A stretch of 37,118 nt of DNA from CANQDT01 sp051878935 (GTDB lineage Bacteria; Bacillota; Clostridia; Lachnospirales; Lachnospiraceae), in NCBI GenBank assembly GCA_051878935.1, contig JBJELB010000076.1, forward strand, positions 1-37,118. Reading direction: 5' to 3'. The notes under the pieces are model-generated. The model made no database searches and was not told where the DNA came from. It was given only the letters and a program-made list of their open reading frames with translations. Positions within the stretch are counted from its first letter, which is position 1, and every line of letters begins with the position of its first letter. The position numbers were made by a program, and so were the translations under genes. This document shows positions 1 through 7,414 of this stretch, in pieces.

Positions 1-120
1 GAAGTGATTGCAGCTAGCATAGGATATGTTACCCGGCTGGGGGATTGCCGAGAGGCAGGTCGAAAGACCGGGGAAGATTCTTGTCTTCCCACACAAGTGG
101 ATTTATTGCAGAGTCTGTAA
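1..120 (+). CDS. Possible C-terminal tail of an unknown protein (partial)
   Basis: Frame 1 is open from the window edge to a TAA at 118-120, giving 39 residues ending in VDLLQSL. I do not recognise the tail. The same stretch holds two hairpins: GGTC-GAAA-GACC at 58-69, and a 7-bp stem at 71-77/84-90. It could therefore be structured non-coding sequence rather than coding. The 125 bases after the stop, up to the next gene, contain no further convincing ORF. Confidence 0.3.
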   Translation, partial: EVIAASIGYVTRLGDCREAGRKTGEDSCLPTQVDLLQSL

Positions 121-195
121 TCATCAATTTTTAAAGTATTAGGAACCGTACAGTAACTTCTGGATAAGTCCCCTTATGTGAGAAGACAAGCGCTT

Positions 196-213
196 GGCAT
201 ACGACGGTATGCC
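196..213 (+). promoter_or_regulatory. Hairpin in the leader of the first element gene
   Basis: A perfect 7-bp stem (GGCATAC, loop GACG, GTATGCC) lies 32 bases before the ATG at 246. An outer pair, TGAGAA at 178-183 and TTCTCA at 215-220, could lengthen it. No T-run follows, so it is not a standard terminator. It may be a leader structure or an operator dyad; its role is unknown. Confidence 0.4.
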
Positions 214-245
214 GTTCTCAAATTCATTATTAAAGGAGAATTTCA

Positions 246-638
246 ATGAAAAGAGAAGAAATCAAAGCAAGAGTAGCTGTAGTGGTGACAACGGAGATTC
301 CGAATGAGGTGGATGCAGAATCTGCAAACGAACTTATTGATTTTTGCGAGGAGGAAGGGTTACTTCCTATCGTATTCCTTCAGGAAGAAACAAGAAGTGG
401 TTCGCTTGGCAGTAAAGGATATCAGGCAGTAAGCCAGTTGATTGAAAAGGATATGATTGACGGAGTAATTACTTTGTCTAACGCAATGCTTGATAGCAAA
501 TTTGGCAATGCTCTGGTGGCTGATTCCAAGAGAAATGGATTCTTTGTTGTGACATATGAGGATATCCTCAAATTCTGTGATGAACAGATGTGCAGTGAAT
601 GTGCCGATGCTGATTTTCTTACTATTATGATGATGTAG
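246..638 (+). CDS. Resolvase-like small protein lacking catalytic residues
   Basis: This 130-residue protein has a good Shine-Dalgarno (AAAGGAG) before ATG 246. Its pattern follows the N-terminal catalytic domain of serine recombinases: a first strand VAVVVTT, a helix ESANELIDFCEEEG, a strand and turn ending ETRSGSLGSKGYQAVSQLI, and the strand IDGVITL. In active enzymes the first strand ends in R-x-S and the later block reads SR..RD. Here those places read VTTE and SNAMLDSK, so the nucleophilic serine and the arginines are absent. No DNA-binding, zinc-ribbon or coiled-coil part follows. The family assignment is from pattern alone. A regulatory or structural partner of the three active recombinases downstream is one inference; an unrelated Rossmann-like protein is the alternative. 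Confidence 0.6.
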   Translation: MKREEIKARVAVVVTTEIPNEVDAESANELIDFCEEEGLLPIVFLQEETRSGSLGSKGYQAVSQLIEKDMIDGVITLSNAMLDSKFGNALVADSKRNGFFVVTYEDILKFCDEQMCSECADADFLTIMMM

Positions 639-681
639 TTTTGATGCCGGCTGGGCAACCAGTCGGCAGATTGGAGGTAGC

Positions 682-1041
682 ATGAATATTAGCGAATATG
701 CAAACAGAGAAAATGATGAGCCTTTAGTCGGGCTCATTTTTGTTGGAAACAGTAACAGCAAGATTGCGGACGAGTTAGAGGCTGATGCCTTAAGATTTGG
801 CTTTGAGATTACGGACACTATCATGGATGAAACACATCCTATTGATATGTTGAAGTGGTACATGAAAAATACTTCAATCATGGCAGTACTTGTCAGGGAT
901 ATATTGGATATTTCCTCAGACAAGGAAGTATTACTGGATGTACTGAATGAAGCGGAGCGTCAGGGTGTAAGAATACACTCCAAAGTAATAGGCTGGAATG
1001 CTGTAAAAACAGTTCCGTGGGATGGTGGTAATGGTTGCTAA
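682..1041 (+). CDS. Second resolvase-like small protein, hypothetical
   Basis: This 119-residue protein starts at ATG 682 behind a clear GGAGGT at 673-678, 43 bases after the previous gene, so the two are probably cotranscribed. Its central part (LVGLIFVGNSNSKIADELEADALRFGFEI) and later part (MAVLVRDILDISSDKEVLLDVLNEAERQGVRIHS) resemble the alternating strand/helix order of a serine-recombinase catalytic domain. In particular, DILDISSD..LLDVL..AE.QGVRI resembles the 'DRLSRD ... L...GV' stretch of resolvases. The catalytic serine and the arginines are not present. Similarity is weak and the function is unknown. A divergent copy of the preceding gene is a reasonable guess. Confidence 0.5.
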   Translation: MNISEYANRENDEPLVGLIFVGNSNSKIADELEADALRFGFEITDTIMDETHPIDMLKWYMKNTSIMAVLVRDILDISSDKEVLLDVLNEAERQGVRIHSKVIGWNAVKTVPWDGGNGC

Positions 1042-1100
1042 GTATACGTGTGGCGATTTTACCATTTGGAACAGCAATTATAAAAGAACGTAGGATTATT

Positions 1101-1238
1101 ATGGAGTTTCCTACAGAAAAAGAAGCATATGAGTATGCGAAAGAATTGGAGGAACAAGACATTGAGAATAGGGCAGAGCCGAAATTCGGCTGTAACAGTG
1201 ATGAACAAAAGAAATACCAATATCTGCCGGGGTTATGA
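1101..1238 (+). CDS. Small acidic ORF upstream of the PemK/MazF-like gene
   Basis: A 45-residue reading frame starts at ATG 1101, with an AGGA-type ribosome site just upstream. The product is strongly acidic in its first half (MEFPTEKEAYEYAKELEEQDIENRAE). Its 3' end overlaps the possible N-terminal part of the PemK/MazF-like gene in another frame. Antitoxins of that toxin class are often small and acidic and lie directly upstream, so this could be the partner. No DNA-binding motif is visible to support that. Confidence 0.4.
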   Translation: MEFPTEKEAYEYAKELEEQDIENRAEPKFGCNSDEQKKYQYLPGL

Positions 1239-1719
1239 GAACCGATATCCCAAGAGAAATTTGGAACATCAGACCGGACAGATGCCTTATAGAAGGCGTT
1301 TAAGTGATACAGAGGCAACAGAGGGATACTTACCGGAAAATATTCAGAGGGCAATGATGGTAGAAGCTCCGGAGAGAGGTGCGATTTACCTTGTTGATTT
1401 TGGTGAGGATAAATCATGTTGCCTTACAGCTGGTATACGACCGGCGGTTTGTATAAGCGGAGATTTATATAATGAAGGAAGTCCAATCCTTCGTGTTGTG
1501 CCTATGACAAAAAGATTTAAGTACATTGATGCAAAATATCATGTATTTGTTAATCGGGACAAATGTGATGGGCTCAGAGAGTCCGGTATGGCTATGGGAG
1601 AACAGACAAGACCCATCGACCGTACTAGAATTGTTAAAAAGATTGGTGCTATATCAGATGAAGCTTTGTTTGATGAGATAGTCAGAGCTTCAGAAGCAAT
1701 TATTACAGATTACAAGTAA
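1201..1719 (+). CDS. PemK/MazF-family toxin-like protein
   Basis: The conserved part begins at ERGAIYLVDFG, followed by AGIRPAVCISGD, ILRVVPMTKRFK and, later, GMAMGEQTRPIDRTRIVKKIGAISDE. This is the MazF/PemK plan of a G-x-I/V-Y start, an R-P strand, a V-P-M-T strand and a Q-x-R-x-ID-x-x-R segment. Family members are usually ribosome-independent mRNA endonucleases of about 110-130 residues. The start is uncertain. ATG 1201 gives 172 residues with an extra polar N-terminus; ATG 1354 or 1357 gives about 121 residues, the usual family length, with AGAGGG close upstream. Frame context does not decide between them. It may serve element maintenance with the small acidic ORF, or be a solitary MazF-like protein. 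Confidence 0.7.
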   Translation: MNKRNTNICRGYENRYPKRNLEHQTGQMPYRRRLSDTEATEGYLPENIQRAMMVEAPERGAIYLVDFGEDKSCCLTAGIRPAVCISGDLYNEGSPILRVVPMTKRFKYIDAKYHVFVNRDKCDGLRESGMAMGEQTRPIDRTRIVKKIGAISDEALFDEIVRASEAIITDYK

Positions 1720-1725
1720 GAAAAA

Positions 1726-1756
1726 GGGGATGTCAGAGTAAAGCTGTGGCATCCCC
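1726..1756 (+). promoter_or_regulatory. Stem-loop after the PemK-like gene
   Basis: A 10-bp stem (GGGGATGTCA at 1726-1735 with TGGCATCCCC at 1747-1756, one G-T pair) begins 7 bases after the PemK-like stop. No T-run follows, so it is at best a weak terminator or an mRNA-stabilising structure. A second short hairpin (CTGGT/ACCAG) lies near 1784-1808. Confidence 0.4.
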
Positions 1757-1846
1757 GATTGTCTGTTAACGAAAGTGTATCAGTAAGACTGGTGCTTTTT
1801 CTTTACCAGATAATGGAATAATTATCAGAAAGGTGGGGATGCTTAT

Positions 1847-2119
1847 ATGGAAAGCAGTTTTAGTGAACTGGAGGAAGTGGAGATTATGCGAATGAAGCTT
1901 ATGGAAGCGGATAAAGCGTCTTTACCTATAATGGAGGATCTGAATATCAGTCCGAAGGAGCGAAGGAATGATAAACTTAAGAAGATAGCGAAGCATTCAT
2001 CCGGTTCTTCAATATGGAACATTTGTGATACTGTTGTTATGGTCAATTTTGTTGGCGATACGTCAACTGATGAGATTATGGATGAATATATTCAGTCCTA
2101 TACCAGAGTAAGTTACTGA
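1847..2119 (+). CDS. Hypothetical 90-residue element protein
   Basis: ATG 1847 follows AGGTGGGG at a usable distance. The 90-residue product is charged and begins with a predicted helix (SSFSELEEVEIMRMKLMEADKAS). No known domain is recognised. It is the last small gene before the recombinase triplet, a place where directionality factors or regulators may occur. That role is a guess from position only. Confidence 0.5.
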   Translation: MESSFSELEEVEIMRMKLMEADKASLPIMEDLNISPKERRNDKLKKIAKHSSGSSIWNICDTVVMVNFVGDTSTDEIMDEYIQSYTRVSY

Positions 2120-2232
2120 TGGAAATTCCAAAAAGTGGCAAAAAGAATCAATAGACAAATCGAGAAACGTATGATAAATTAAAGTCAGGACAATTAGCCG
2201 GAACTTTGTTTAGAAGTGAGCGTAGGACCTCT

Positions 2233-2302
2233 TTTCTAACCAATAGGACCAAATAGCTGAAGCTCCTGGCTTTTTTGATGAGAACATCGTTTCTGACCAA
2301 TA
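2233..2302 (+). repeat. Two copies of TTTCT(A/G)ACCAATA ahead of the recombinases
   Basis: TTTCTAACCAATA at 2233-2245 and TTTCTGACCAATA at 2290-2302 match at 12 of 13 positions and are spaced 57 bases apart. They lie in the 204-base leader before the first recombinase. A weak hairpin with a T-run (AAGC-TCCTG-GCTTTTTT) lies between them. The repeats could bind a regulator or form alternative leader structures. No known riboswitch is recognised. Confidence 0.45.
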
Positions 2303-2323
2303 AAGGTTAAGGAGATTAAGCAG

Positions 2324-4003
2324 ATGAATAAGACGATGATTTACGATACCGCAGCCTACATTCGTCTGTCAAAAGACGATTTGGATATTGATGGTATTTT
2401 GAAGTCAGAGAGTAATAGTGTCAGCAATCAGCGAGAGATTCTGAGAGAGTATATCAGAAGCCAATCAGATTTGCAGCTGTATGACATGTATATTGATGAT
2501 GGCTTTTCCGGCAAAGATTTTGAACGTCCTGAATTTAAGAGAATGATGGAAGATATTAATGCGGGAAAGGTCAAGTGTGTAGTATGCAAAGACCTTTCCC
2601 GTTTTTCTCGTGATTCAATGGAGGCGGGGGAGTATCAGAAACGAATTTTTCCTAAAATGAATATTCGCTTCATTGCAATAGGAGACAATTTTGATAGCCT
2701 GACAGCAACTTCTGTGGAGAGGAATCTTGTTTTACCTGTCAAAAACATGGTAAATGAAGAATATCTGACCAGTACATCTAAGAAGATTAGAATGAGTCAG
2801 GAAGCAAAGATGAAGGCAGGAGCTTTTATTGGAAGTTTCGCAGCTTATGGATATAAGAAGAGTGATGTAGATAACAATCTGCTGGTAATTGACGAGTACC
2901 CTGCTGGTATTGTAAGAGAGATATTTGATTCTAAAATCTGTGGTATGAGCATGGAAGGTATAGCTAATATGCTCAACGATAGAGGTGTCCTTTCGCCAAT
3001 GGCATATAAGCAGGAGAATGGAGAGAAATACACGACCGGATTTACAGTAGGTGAAAGACCACAGTGGTCAGCGCAGGCAGTGCGTAGAATTTTAATGAAT
3101 GAAGTGTACACGGGAACCTTGGTTCAGGGTAAATGTGTAACTGTGGGATTTAAGTCTACTAAGCGCAAGAAGAACGAGGACGGTACAGATTATTGTGTAC
3201 GGGTAGAAAATACACATGAAGCTATTATTTCCAAAAGCGATTTTGATACAGTCCAGAGGCTACTCAAGTATGAGGGCAGATGGAAGGATGGCGGAGATGT
3301 TAGTATTTTCAATGGCGTTTTGATTTGTGGAGACTGTAATACTCCGATGATCAGAAGAACTTACAAGAATAAAGGCGGAGAAAAACGCATTTATATGTGT
3401 AAGACGAAGAATGTCGGGAAAGGCTGTACCCGTCATGCGATTGAAGAAGATAAGCTTTGCGAAATCGTATTGCAGGCATTGAAGGTTTATGTAAGTGGAT
3501 GTATAGATTATGCAAAGCTTGTTGATAAGGTAAGAAAGTATCAGCTTTCTTTTGACCATATCAGAGATTACGACGAGAATATGAAGCGTCTTAGGGAGGA
3601 ATATAATCTCGTTACTGCTGACCTAGTAGGATTTCAAGCAGATTTAGCAGCAGGGATAATCAATCAGGAACAGTATGAGACATACACAAAAAAGTTTCAG
3701 AAGAAAGCAGCGGAGATTTCGCAGGCACTGGAAGAGAACGAGAGACTTGTGAAGAGTATTCTGACAGATGGTGTGGCAGCGGGAACCCGTTTGGAAGAAC
3801 TGAAACGTTCCATGAGAATCAAGGAATTGGACAGAAGAACTTTACTTAAGTTTGTTGAATGCATCTGGGTATACGAAGATTCTGAGGTGCGTTTGAAGAT
3901 TGACTTTAAGTTCAGAAATGAAATACCTGTGCTGGAGTCAATGAAAAAATGCTATGAAGAAGCAGAGTTTCAACGCAGATGTGAAGAATGGGAGGTGGTT
4001 TAA
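2324..4003 (+). CDS. Large serine recombinase 1
   Basis: This 559-residue site-specific recombinase carries the resolvase catalytic domain in residues 1-150. The motif YIRLS places the nucleophile at Ser16. The arginine-bearing blocks are FSGKDFERPEFKRM and KDLSRFSRD. A Recombinase domain follows (about 170-310; YGYKKSD, then the W-SAQAVRRILMNEVYTG segment), then a zinc ribbon starting with CGDC near residue 335 and CTRHA further on. A long charged coiled-coil region closes the protein. Length and order fit the large serine integrases that integrate and excise elements. The gene abuts the next recombinase with no gap (TAA 4001-4003, ATG 4004). GGAG precedes its ATG. Confidence 0.93.
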   Translation: MNKTMIYDTAAYIRLSKDDLDIDGILKSESNSVSNQREILREYIRSQSDLQLYDMYIDDGFSGKDFERPEFKRMMEDINAGKVKCVVCKDLSRFSRDSMEAGEYQKRIFPKMNIRFIAIGDNFDSLTATSVERNLVLPVKNMVNEEYLTSTSKKIRMSQEAKMKAGAFIGSFAAYGYKKSDVDNNLLVIDEYPAGIVREIFDSKICGMSMEGIANMLNDRGVLSPMAYKQENGEKYTTGFTVGERPQWSAQAVRRILMNEVYTGTLVQGKCVTVGFKSTKRKKNEDGTDYCVRVENTHEAIISKSDFDTVQRLLKYEGRWKDGGDVSIFNGVLICGDCNTPMIRRTYKNKGGEKRIYMCKTKNVGKGCTRHAIEEDKLCEIVLQALKVYVSGCIDYAKLVDKVRKYQLSFDHIRDYDENMKRLREEYNLVTADLVGFQADLAAGIINQEQYETYTKKFQKKAAEISQALEENERLVKSILTDGVAAGTRLEELKRSMRIKELDRRTLLKFVECIWVYEDSEVRLKIDFKFRNEIPVLESMKKCYEEAEFQRRCEEWEVV

Positions 4004-5701
4004 ATGCCTAAGAAGTCTAGGAGATTTGAAACCACTGTTCCAGAAGCGGATATTTCTATTCCAGTTTTTGAAACCGGAGGTTATGTCAGATTATCAGTAG
4101 ATAAGGACGACAGGAAATCGGAATCCATTGAGAATCAGAAACAGGTAATAGAAGATTATATACAAAAGCATAATGACAATCCGGATAGGAAGTTTATTAT
4201 CAAGTTGGCTGGATTTTACGAGGACAAGGGGTTAAGCGGTACTGACTTTGACAGAGCGGCATTTGAAGAGTTAATGCATGATGCAAGGTCTGGTAAAATC
4301 AACTGTATTATCGTAAAAGATTTTTCAAGATTTGGTCGTGATTTCCTGGATGGATGTAATTATATAGAAAATATCCTTCCTTTCTTGGATATACGATTTA
4401 TTGCAATTTCAGATAATTATGATTCTATGGCACATGATGCTGCCAGTAGAAAGTTCGAGGTGCGTCTGAAAAACCTGACAAATGAGATGTATGCATTAGA
4501 AAGCTCAGAAAAGGTTACAGCAGTAAAGACAATTAGCCAGAAGAAAGGTTCCTTTGTTGGAAGCAGGTGTCCGTATGGGTATAAAGCGGAATGGATTGAT
4601 GGTATTAGAACGCTGGTTCCGGCAGGAGATGCCGCATATGAAGTGCAACAGATGTTCGCAAAATATTTGGCAGGTGCATCCATCAATGACCTTATGGATT
4701 ATTTGTATGAGAACAGAGTGAATCGTCCCAAGGAATGGTTAGAGACCGGAAAGACCTATGCAGAGGCGGATGAGCCGATTTATAGGTGGAGAAGGGGAAG
4801 CGTGCAGGATATATTGAGAAATGTTGTTTATGCCGGAGATATGGCACAAGGCAAATATCAATGTAGACTGTATGAAAACCAGAAGGAACGGATTGCTGTT
4901 CCGAAGGAAGAATGGATTGTTGTAGAGAATGCCCATGAGCCGCTTGTGAGTAAAGAAGATTTTGAGCAAGCGAGCAAAAGAGTGAATGAAGAGCTAAATA
5001 TTCAGATTTCACAAGCCGGAAGCAAACAAAAGCGAATTCGTAAGAATGCAATATATGAAAACATCTTCGGTGATGTAGTATATTGCGGTGATTGCGGAAA
5101 GCGATTGGGTGCGATGTACTATCAGGGCAGGGTACAAGATATAAGACGATATCGCTATTATTGCCGTGGTGCTTATGTGAAAGATCATAGGCAGTGTGTG
5201 TACAAGTCAATCTCTGAGGAAAAGCTGTTAGAGATTTTTCAGTGTATAATAAGGGAAACACTGAAAAGTTATGGAATCAGAGGAAAGGATTTAACACAGG
5301 CAAATAATAAGGCTGCACAGCAGGTAATTGAAGATATCCAGAGGCAGCAACAAAAGCTTCTCAAGCAGAAGAAAGCTCTTGATGATATGATTCAAGAAAC
5401 ATACTTTGCAATGAAGCGTGGGACAAAGACACTTGAAGACTATAATAGGATTCGACATGAGGCACTGGCTAAATCCAAGGAATATACGGATGAGATTGAA
5501 GCTTTAGATAAGAAGCTTATGCATTTTAACAGAGATGTTGAAAGACAGAATAAGTTTCTAAGAAGCCTGTTAAAGGCTAACACTTCAAGAAAACTTGATA
5601 AGGTGTTGGTTAATGAGATAGTTGATTCTATTTATCTGTATGAGGATGAGCGTGTTGTCATCAATCTGAAAATAAAAGGAGGGGAAGCTTATGCAGTATG
5701 A
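4004..5701 (+). CDS. Large serine recombinase 2
   Basis: This 565-residue recombinase has the same plan as its neighbours. YVRLS gives the catalytic Ser31, after an N-terminal extension of about 20 residues. LSGTDFDRAAFEEL and KDFSRFGRD supply the arginines. The Recombinase domain contains PYGYKAEW and WRRGSVQDILRNVVYAGD. A zinc ribbon starts with CGDCG at about residue 361, and a coiled coil lies at about 425-530. GGGAGGTGG before the ATG lies inside the end of recombinase 1, suggesting coupled translation. All residues needed for activity appear present. Its sequence is clearly different from recombinases 1 and 3, so the triplet is not a recent duplication. Confidence 0.93.
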   Translation: MPKKSRRFETTVPEADISIPVFETGGYVRLSVDKDDRKSESIENQKQVIEDYIQKHNDNPDRKFIIKLAGFYEDKGLSGTDFDRAAFEELMHDARSGKINCIIVKDFSRFGRDFLDGCNYIENILPFLDIRFIAISDNYDSMAHDAASRKFEVRLKNLTNEMYALESSEKVTAVKTISQKKGSFVGSRCPYGYKAEWIDGIRTLVPAGDAAYEVQQMFAKYLAGASINDLMDYLYENRVNRPKEWLETGKTYAEADEPIYRWRRGSVQDILRNVVYAGDMAQGKYQCRLYENQKERIAVPKEEWIVVENAHEPLVSKEDFEQASKRVNEELNIQISQAGSKQKRIRKNAIYENIFGDVVYCGDCGKRLGAMYYQGRVQDIRRYRYYCRGAYVKDHRQCVYKSISEEKLLEIFQCIIRETLKSYGIRGKDLTQANNKAAQQVIEDIQRQQQKLLKQKKALDDMIQETYFAMKRGTKTLEDYNRIRHEALAKSKEYTDEIEALDKKLMHFNRDVERQNKFLRSLLKANTSRKLDKVLVNEIVDSIYLYEDERVVINLKIKGGEAYAV

Positions 5702-7262
5702 TAAGTATGTAGTGGGTTATGAACGCCTCTCCAAGGATGATCCGGATAGTATCGAGAGTAGTAGTATTCTTTATCAGAAGATGATAATTGCTGACTATGT
5801 AAAAAATCATCCGGAGCTTTCGGATTATGAGTATACAGAGCGGTGGGATGATGGTTACTCCGGAACAAATCTGGAACGACCGGGTATTCAGGAAGTTCTT
5901 CGCCTAGTTAAGGAAAACAAAGTGTATTGTATTGTGGTAAAAGACCTTTCCAGATTTTCGAGAGATTATATTGATATCCAGAAGTATTTGGAAAGGATAT
6001 TTCCAACACTTGATGTTAGATTTATTTCAATTGCGGATAAGTTTGACAGTAATGAATATATTGGAAATCCTTTAGAAATGGCGATGAAATTTAAGAGTAT
6101 CCTTGCCGATTATTATTGTAAGGATATGTCTGATAAGATTATCAACCAGTTATCAGCCAAGAAGGCTCAGGGGAAATTTATTGCAGGAAGTGCTCCTTTT
6201 GGTTATAGTAAATCCAAAGAGGATAAGTACAAACTTGTGATAGAACCCAGAGAGGCAGAAGTGGTTAGAAGAATTTTCGATTTAGCCTTGAATGGATTAA
6301 ATATTAATCAGATTGCGAGACAACTGAACGATGAGGGTGTTCCTACACCACGAGAATTTGAACAGATGAAACGCAAGATTAATCGTGAAGCTCCGGGTGG
6401 AAGAGCATTTTGGTATGCAAGGAGTGTACATTCAATATTAACGAATGAAGCATATATTGGTACGATGACCTATAATAAGTATAGGCAGCGTTCGGTTGGC
6501 AGTAAGCGAAAAGTACTTATTCCTTCTTCAGAGTGGGAAAGGATTTATAATAATCATGAACCCATTATAAGTAAGGAAGATTTCGAGGAAGTTCAAAAAC
6601 GCTATACGAACAATACAAAAACAGTGTCGAAAGGTAGCCGGGATAAGAATAAAGAGAGTTATCCTTTGATAGGTAAGTTGTATTGTGGTGGTTGTAAAAG
6701 AGCTTTGAGTAGAAATCGGTTCGTTCCGGATGATATGCCATTAGTATGTAATACACGTAGTGTGACTGATCAATTCGATTGCTATGAAGGTGACTCGACC
6801 ATGCGAGAGATTGAAGAGGTAGTGTTGTATCAGATTAGAAAGCATATCAAGGAAGTATTAGCCTTGGATTTATTGACAGGTCAGGAGATGATGAATTATT
6901 CTGATCAGATAAACCGTAATAAGGAAGAAATATCCGAGGCACAGGAGCATTTGGCGTCTTGCGATGAAAGATTGCAGGAACTTCTGGTGCAGAAGCATAG
7001 AGACAGAGTAACAACGGTGGATTTTTTGGAAAGAAAGACACTTCTGGATGTGGAAAGAAAATCCTTGTTGGATTTAATCCATGAAAAGGAGCAGGAAATC
7101 CATGAACTGAAACAGGCATTGAGTAATGCACACAATAAGGAACAGGAAATTGCTTCTTATGGAGATTTGGAGAGCTTATCGCCTGTGCTCGTGAATAGCT
7201 TAATTGATAAGATTTATTTGTACTCAGGGATGAAGATGAATATTATTTGGAAAAATAATTGA
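5691..7262 (+). CDS. Large serine recombinase 3, next to the host junction
   Basis: This 523-residue recombinase overlaps recombinase 2 by 11 bases, with AGGAGGGG upstream of ATG 5691. YERLS gives Ser14. YSGTNLERPGIQEV and KDLSRFSRD carry the arginine residues. The Recombinase domain includes PFGYSKSKE and WYARSVHSILTNEAYIG. The zinc ribbon begins with CGGC at about residue 332, and a coiled coil lies at about 400-490. It ends 124 bases before the point where the SpoVT-aligned start position lies, so the triplet is directly at the attachment junction. This is the usual position of an integrase relative to its att site. Whether one or all three enzymes catalyse integration cannot be seen from sequence. 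Confidence 0.93.
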   Translation: MQYDKYVVGYERLSKDDPDSIESSSILYQKMIIADYVKNHPELSDYEYTERWDDGYSGTNLERPGIQEVLRLVKENKVYCIVVKDLSRFSRDYIDIQKYLERIFPTLDVRFISIADKFDSNEYIGNPLEMAMKFKSILADYYCKDMSDKIINQLSAKKAQGKFIAGSAPFGYSKSKEDKYKLVIEPREAEVVRRIFDLALNGLNINQIARQLNDEGVPTPREFEQMKRKINREAPGGRAFWYARSVHSILTNEAYIGTMTYNKYRQRSVGSKRKVLIPSSEWERIYNNHEPIISKEDFEEVQKRYTNNTKTVSKGSRDKNKESYPLIGKLYCGGCKRALSRNRFVPDDMPLVCNTRSVTDQFDCYEGDSTMREIEEVVLYQIRKHIKEVLALDLLTGQEMMNYSDQINRNKEEISEAQEHLASCDERLQELLVQKHRDRVTTVDFLERKTLLDVERKSLLDLIHEKEQEIHELKQALSNAHNKEQEIASYGDLESLSPVLVNSLIDKIYLYSGMKMNIIWKNN

Positions 7263-7414
7263 CATCAGTATCACTTGAACAATAAAATCAAATATGACAT
7301 CACAGTGACATGAGCAGTAAATGATATTCAGTATTTGATGCTGAAACGGTTGCAAAAAAAGTTCATAATTTTTTGCAAAAAGTGCTTGACATTAGCAGGA
7401 ATTGTGCGTAGAAT
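7260..7414 (+). other. Element-host junction (attR-like) with dyad and short repeats
   Basis: Between recombinase 3 and conserved spoVT sequence are three kinds of signal. First, TGACAT(C/G/T)A occurs four times, at 7260, 7295, 7306 and 7387. Second, a perfect 10-bp inverted repeat (TTGCAAAAAA, 9-base spacer, TTTTTTGCAA) lies at 7350-7378. Third, a promoter-like pair TTGACA (7386-7391) and TAGAAT (7409-7414) with a 17-base spacer straddles the boundary. Its -10 half lies inside conserved spoVT codons. Host similarity resumes at about 7395. The exact crossover cannot be fixed without the other end of the element. Confidence 0.55.

Larger units (their letters stand above)
1..7394 (+). mobile_element. 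Right end of an integrated element with a serine-recombinase triplet
   Basis: The segment from the window start to the 5' end of spoVT has the content of an integrative element: two resolvase-like small proteins, a PemK/MazF-like protein, small unknowns and three adjacent large serine recombinases reading toward the host junction. The right boundary is set at about 7394 because typical SpoVT residues (GIVRRIDDLGRVV) begin at 7398, while the codons before them do not match the usual MKAT start. The left end is outside the window, so cargo, conjugation genes and total size are unknown. Triplets of adjacent serine integrases are known from some streptococcal integrative conjugative elements (Tn1806 type). 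That this one is still mobile is inference. Confidence 0.8.

Noticed and set aside
1..93. Group I/II intron or riboswitch at the window start from the two hairpins
   Set aside because: Only two short hairpins are visible, with no conserved catalytic core or aptamer sequence.
7335..7385. N-terminal extension of SpoVT from TTG 7335/ATG 7338
   Set aside because: The extra residues are encoded by the A/T-rich dyad of the junction, have no Shine-Dalgarno and are not part of the SpoVT family; kept only as an alternative start.
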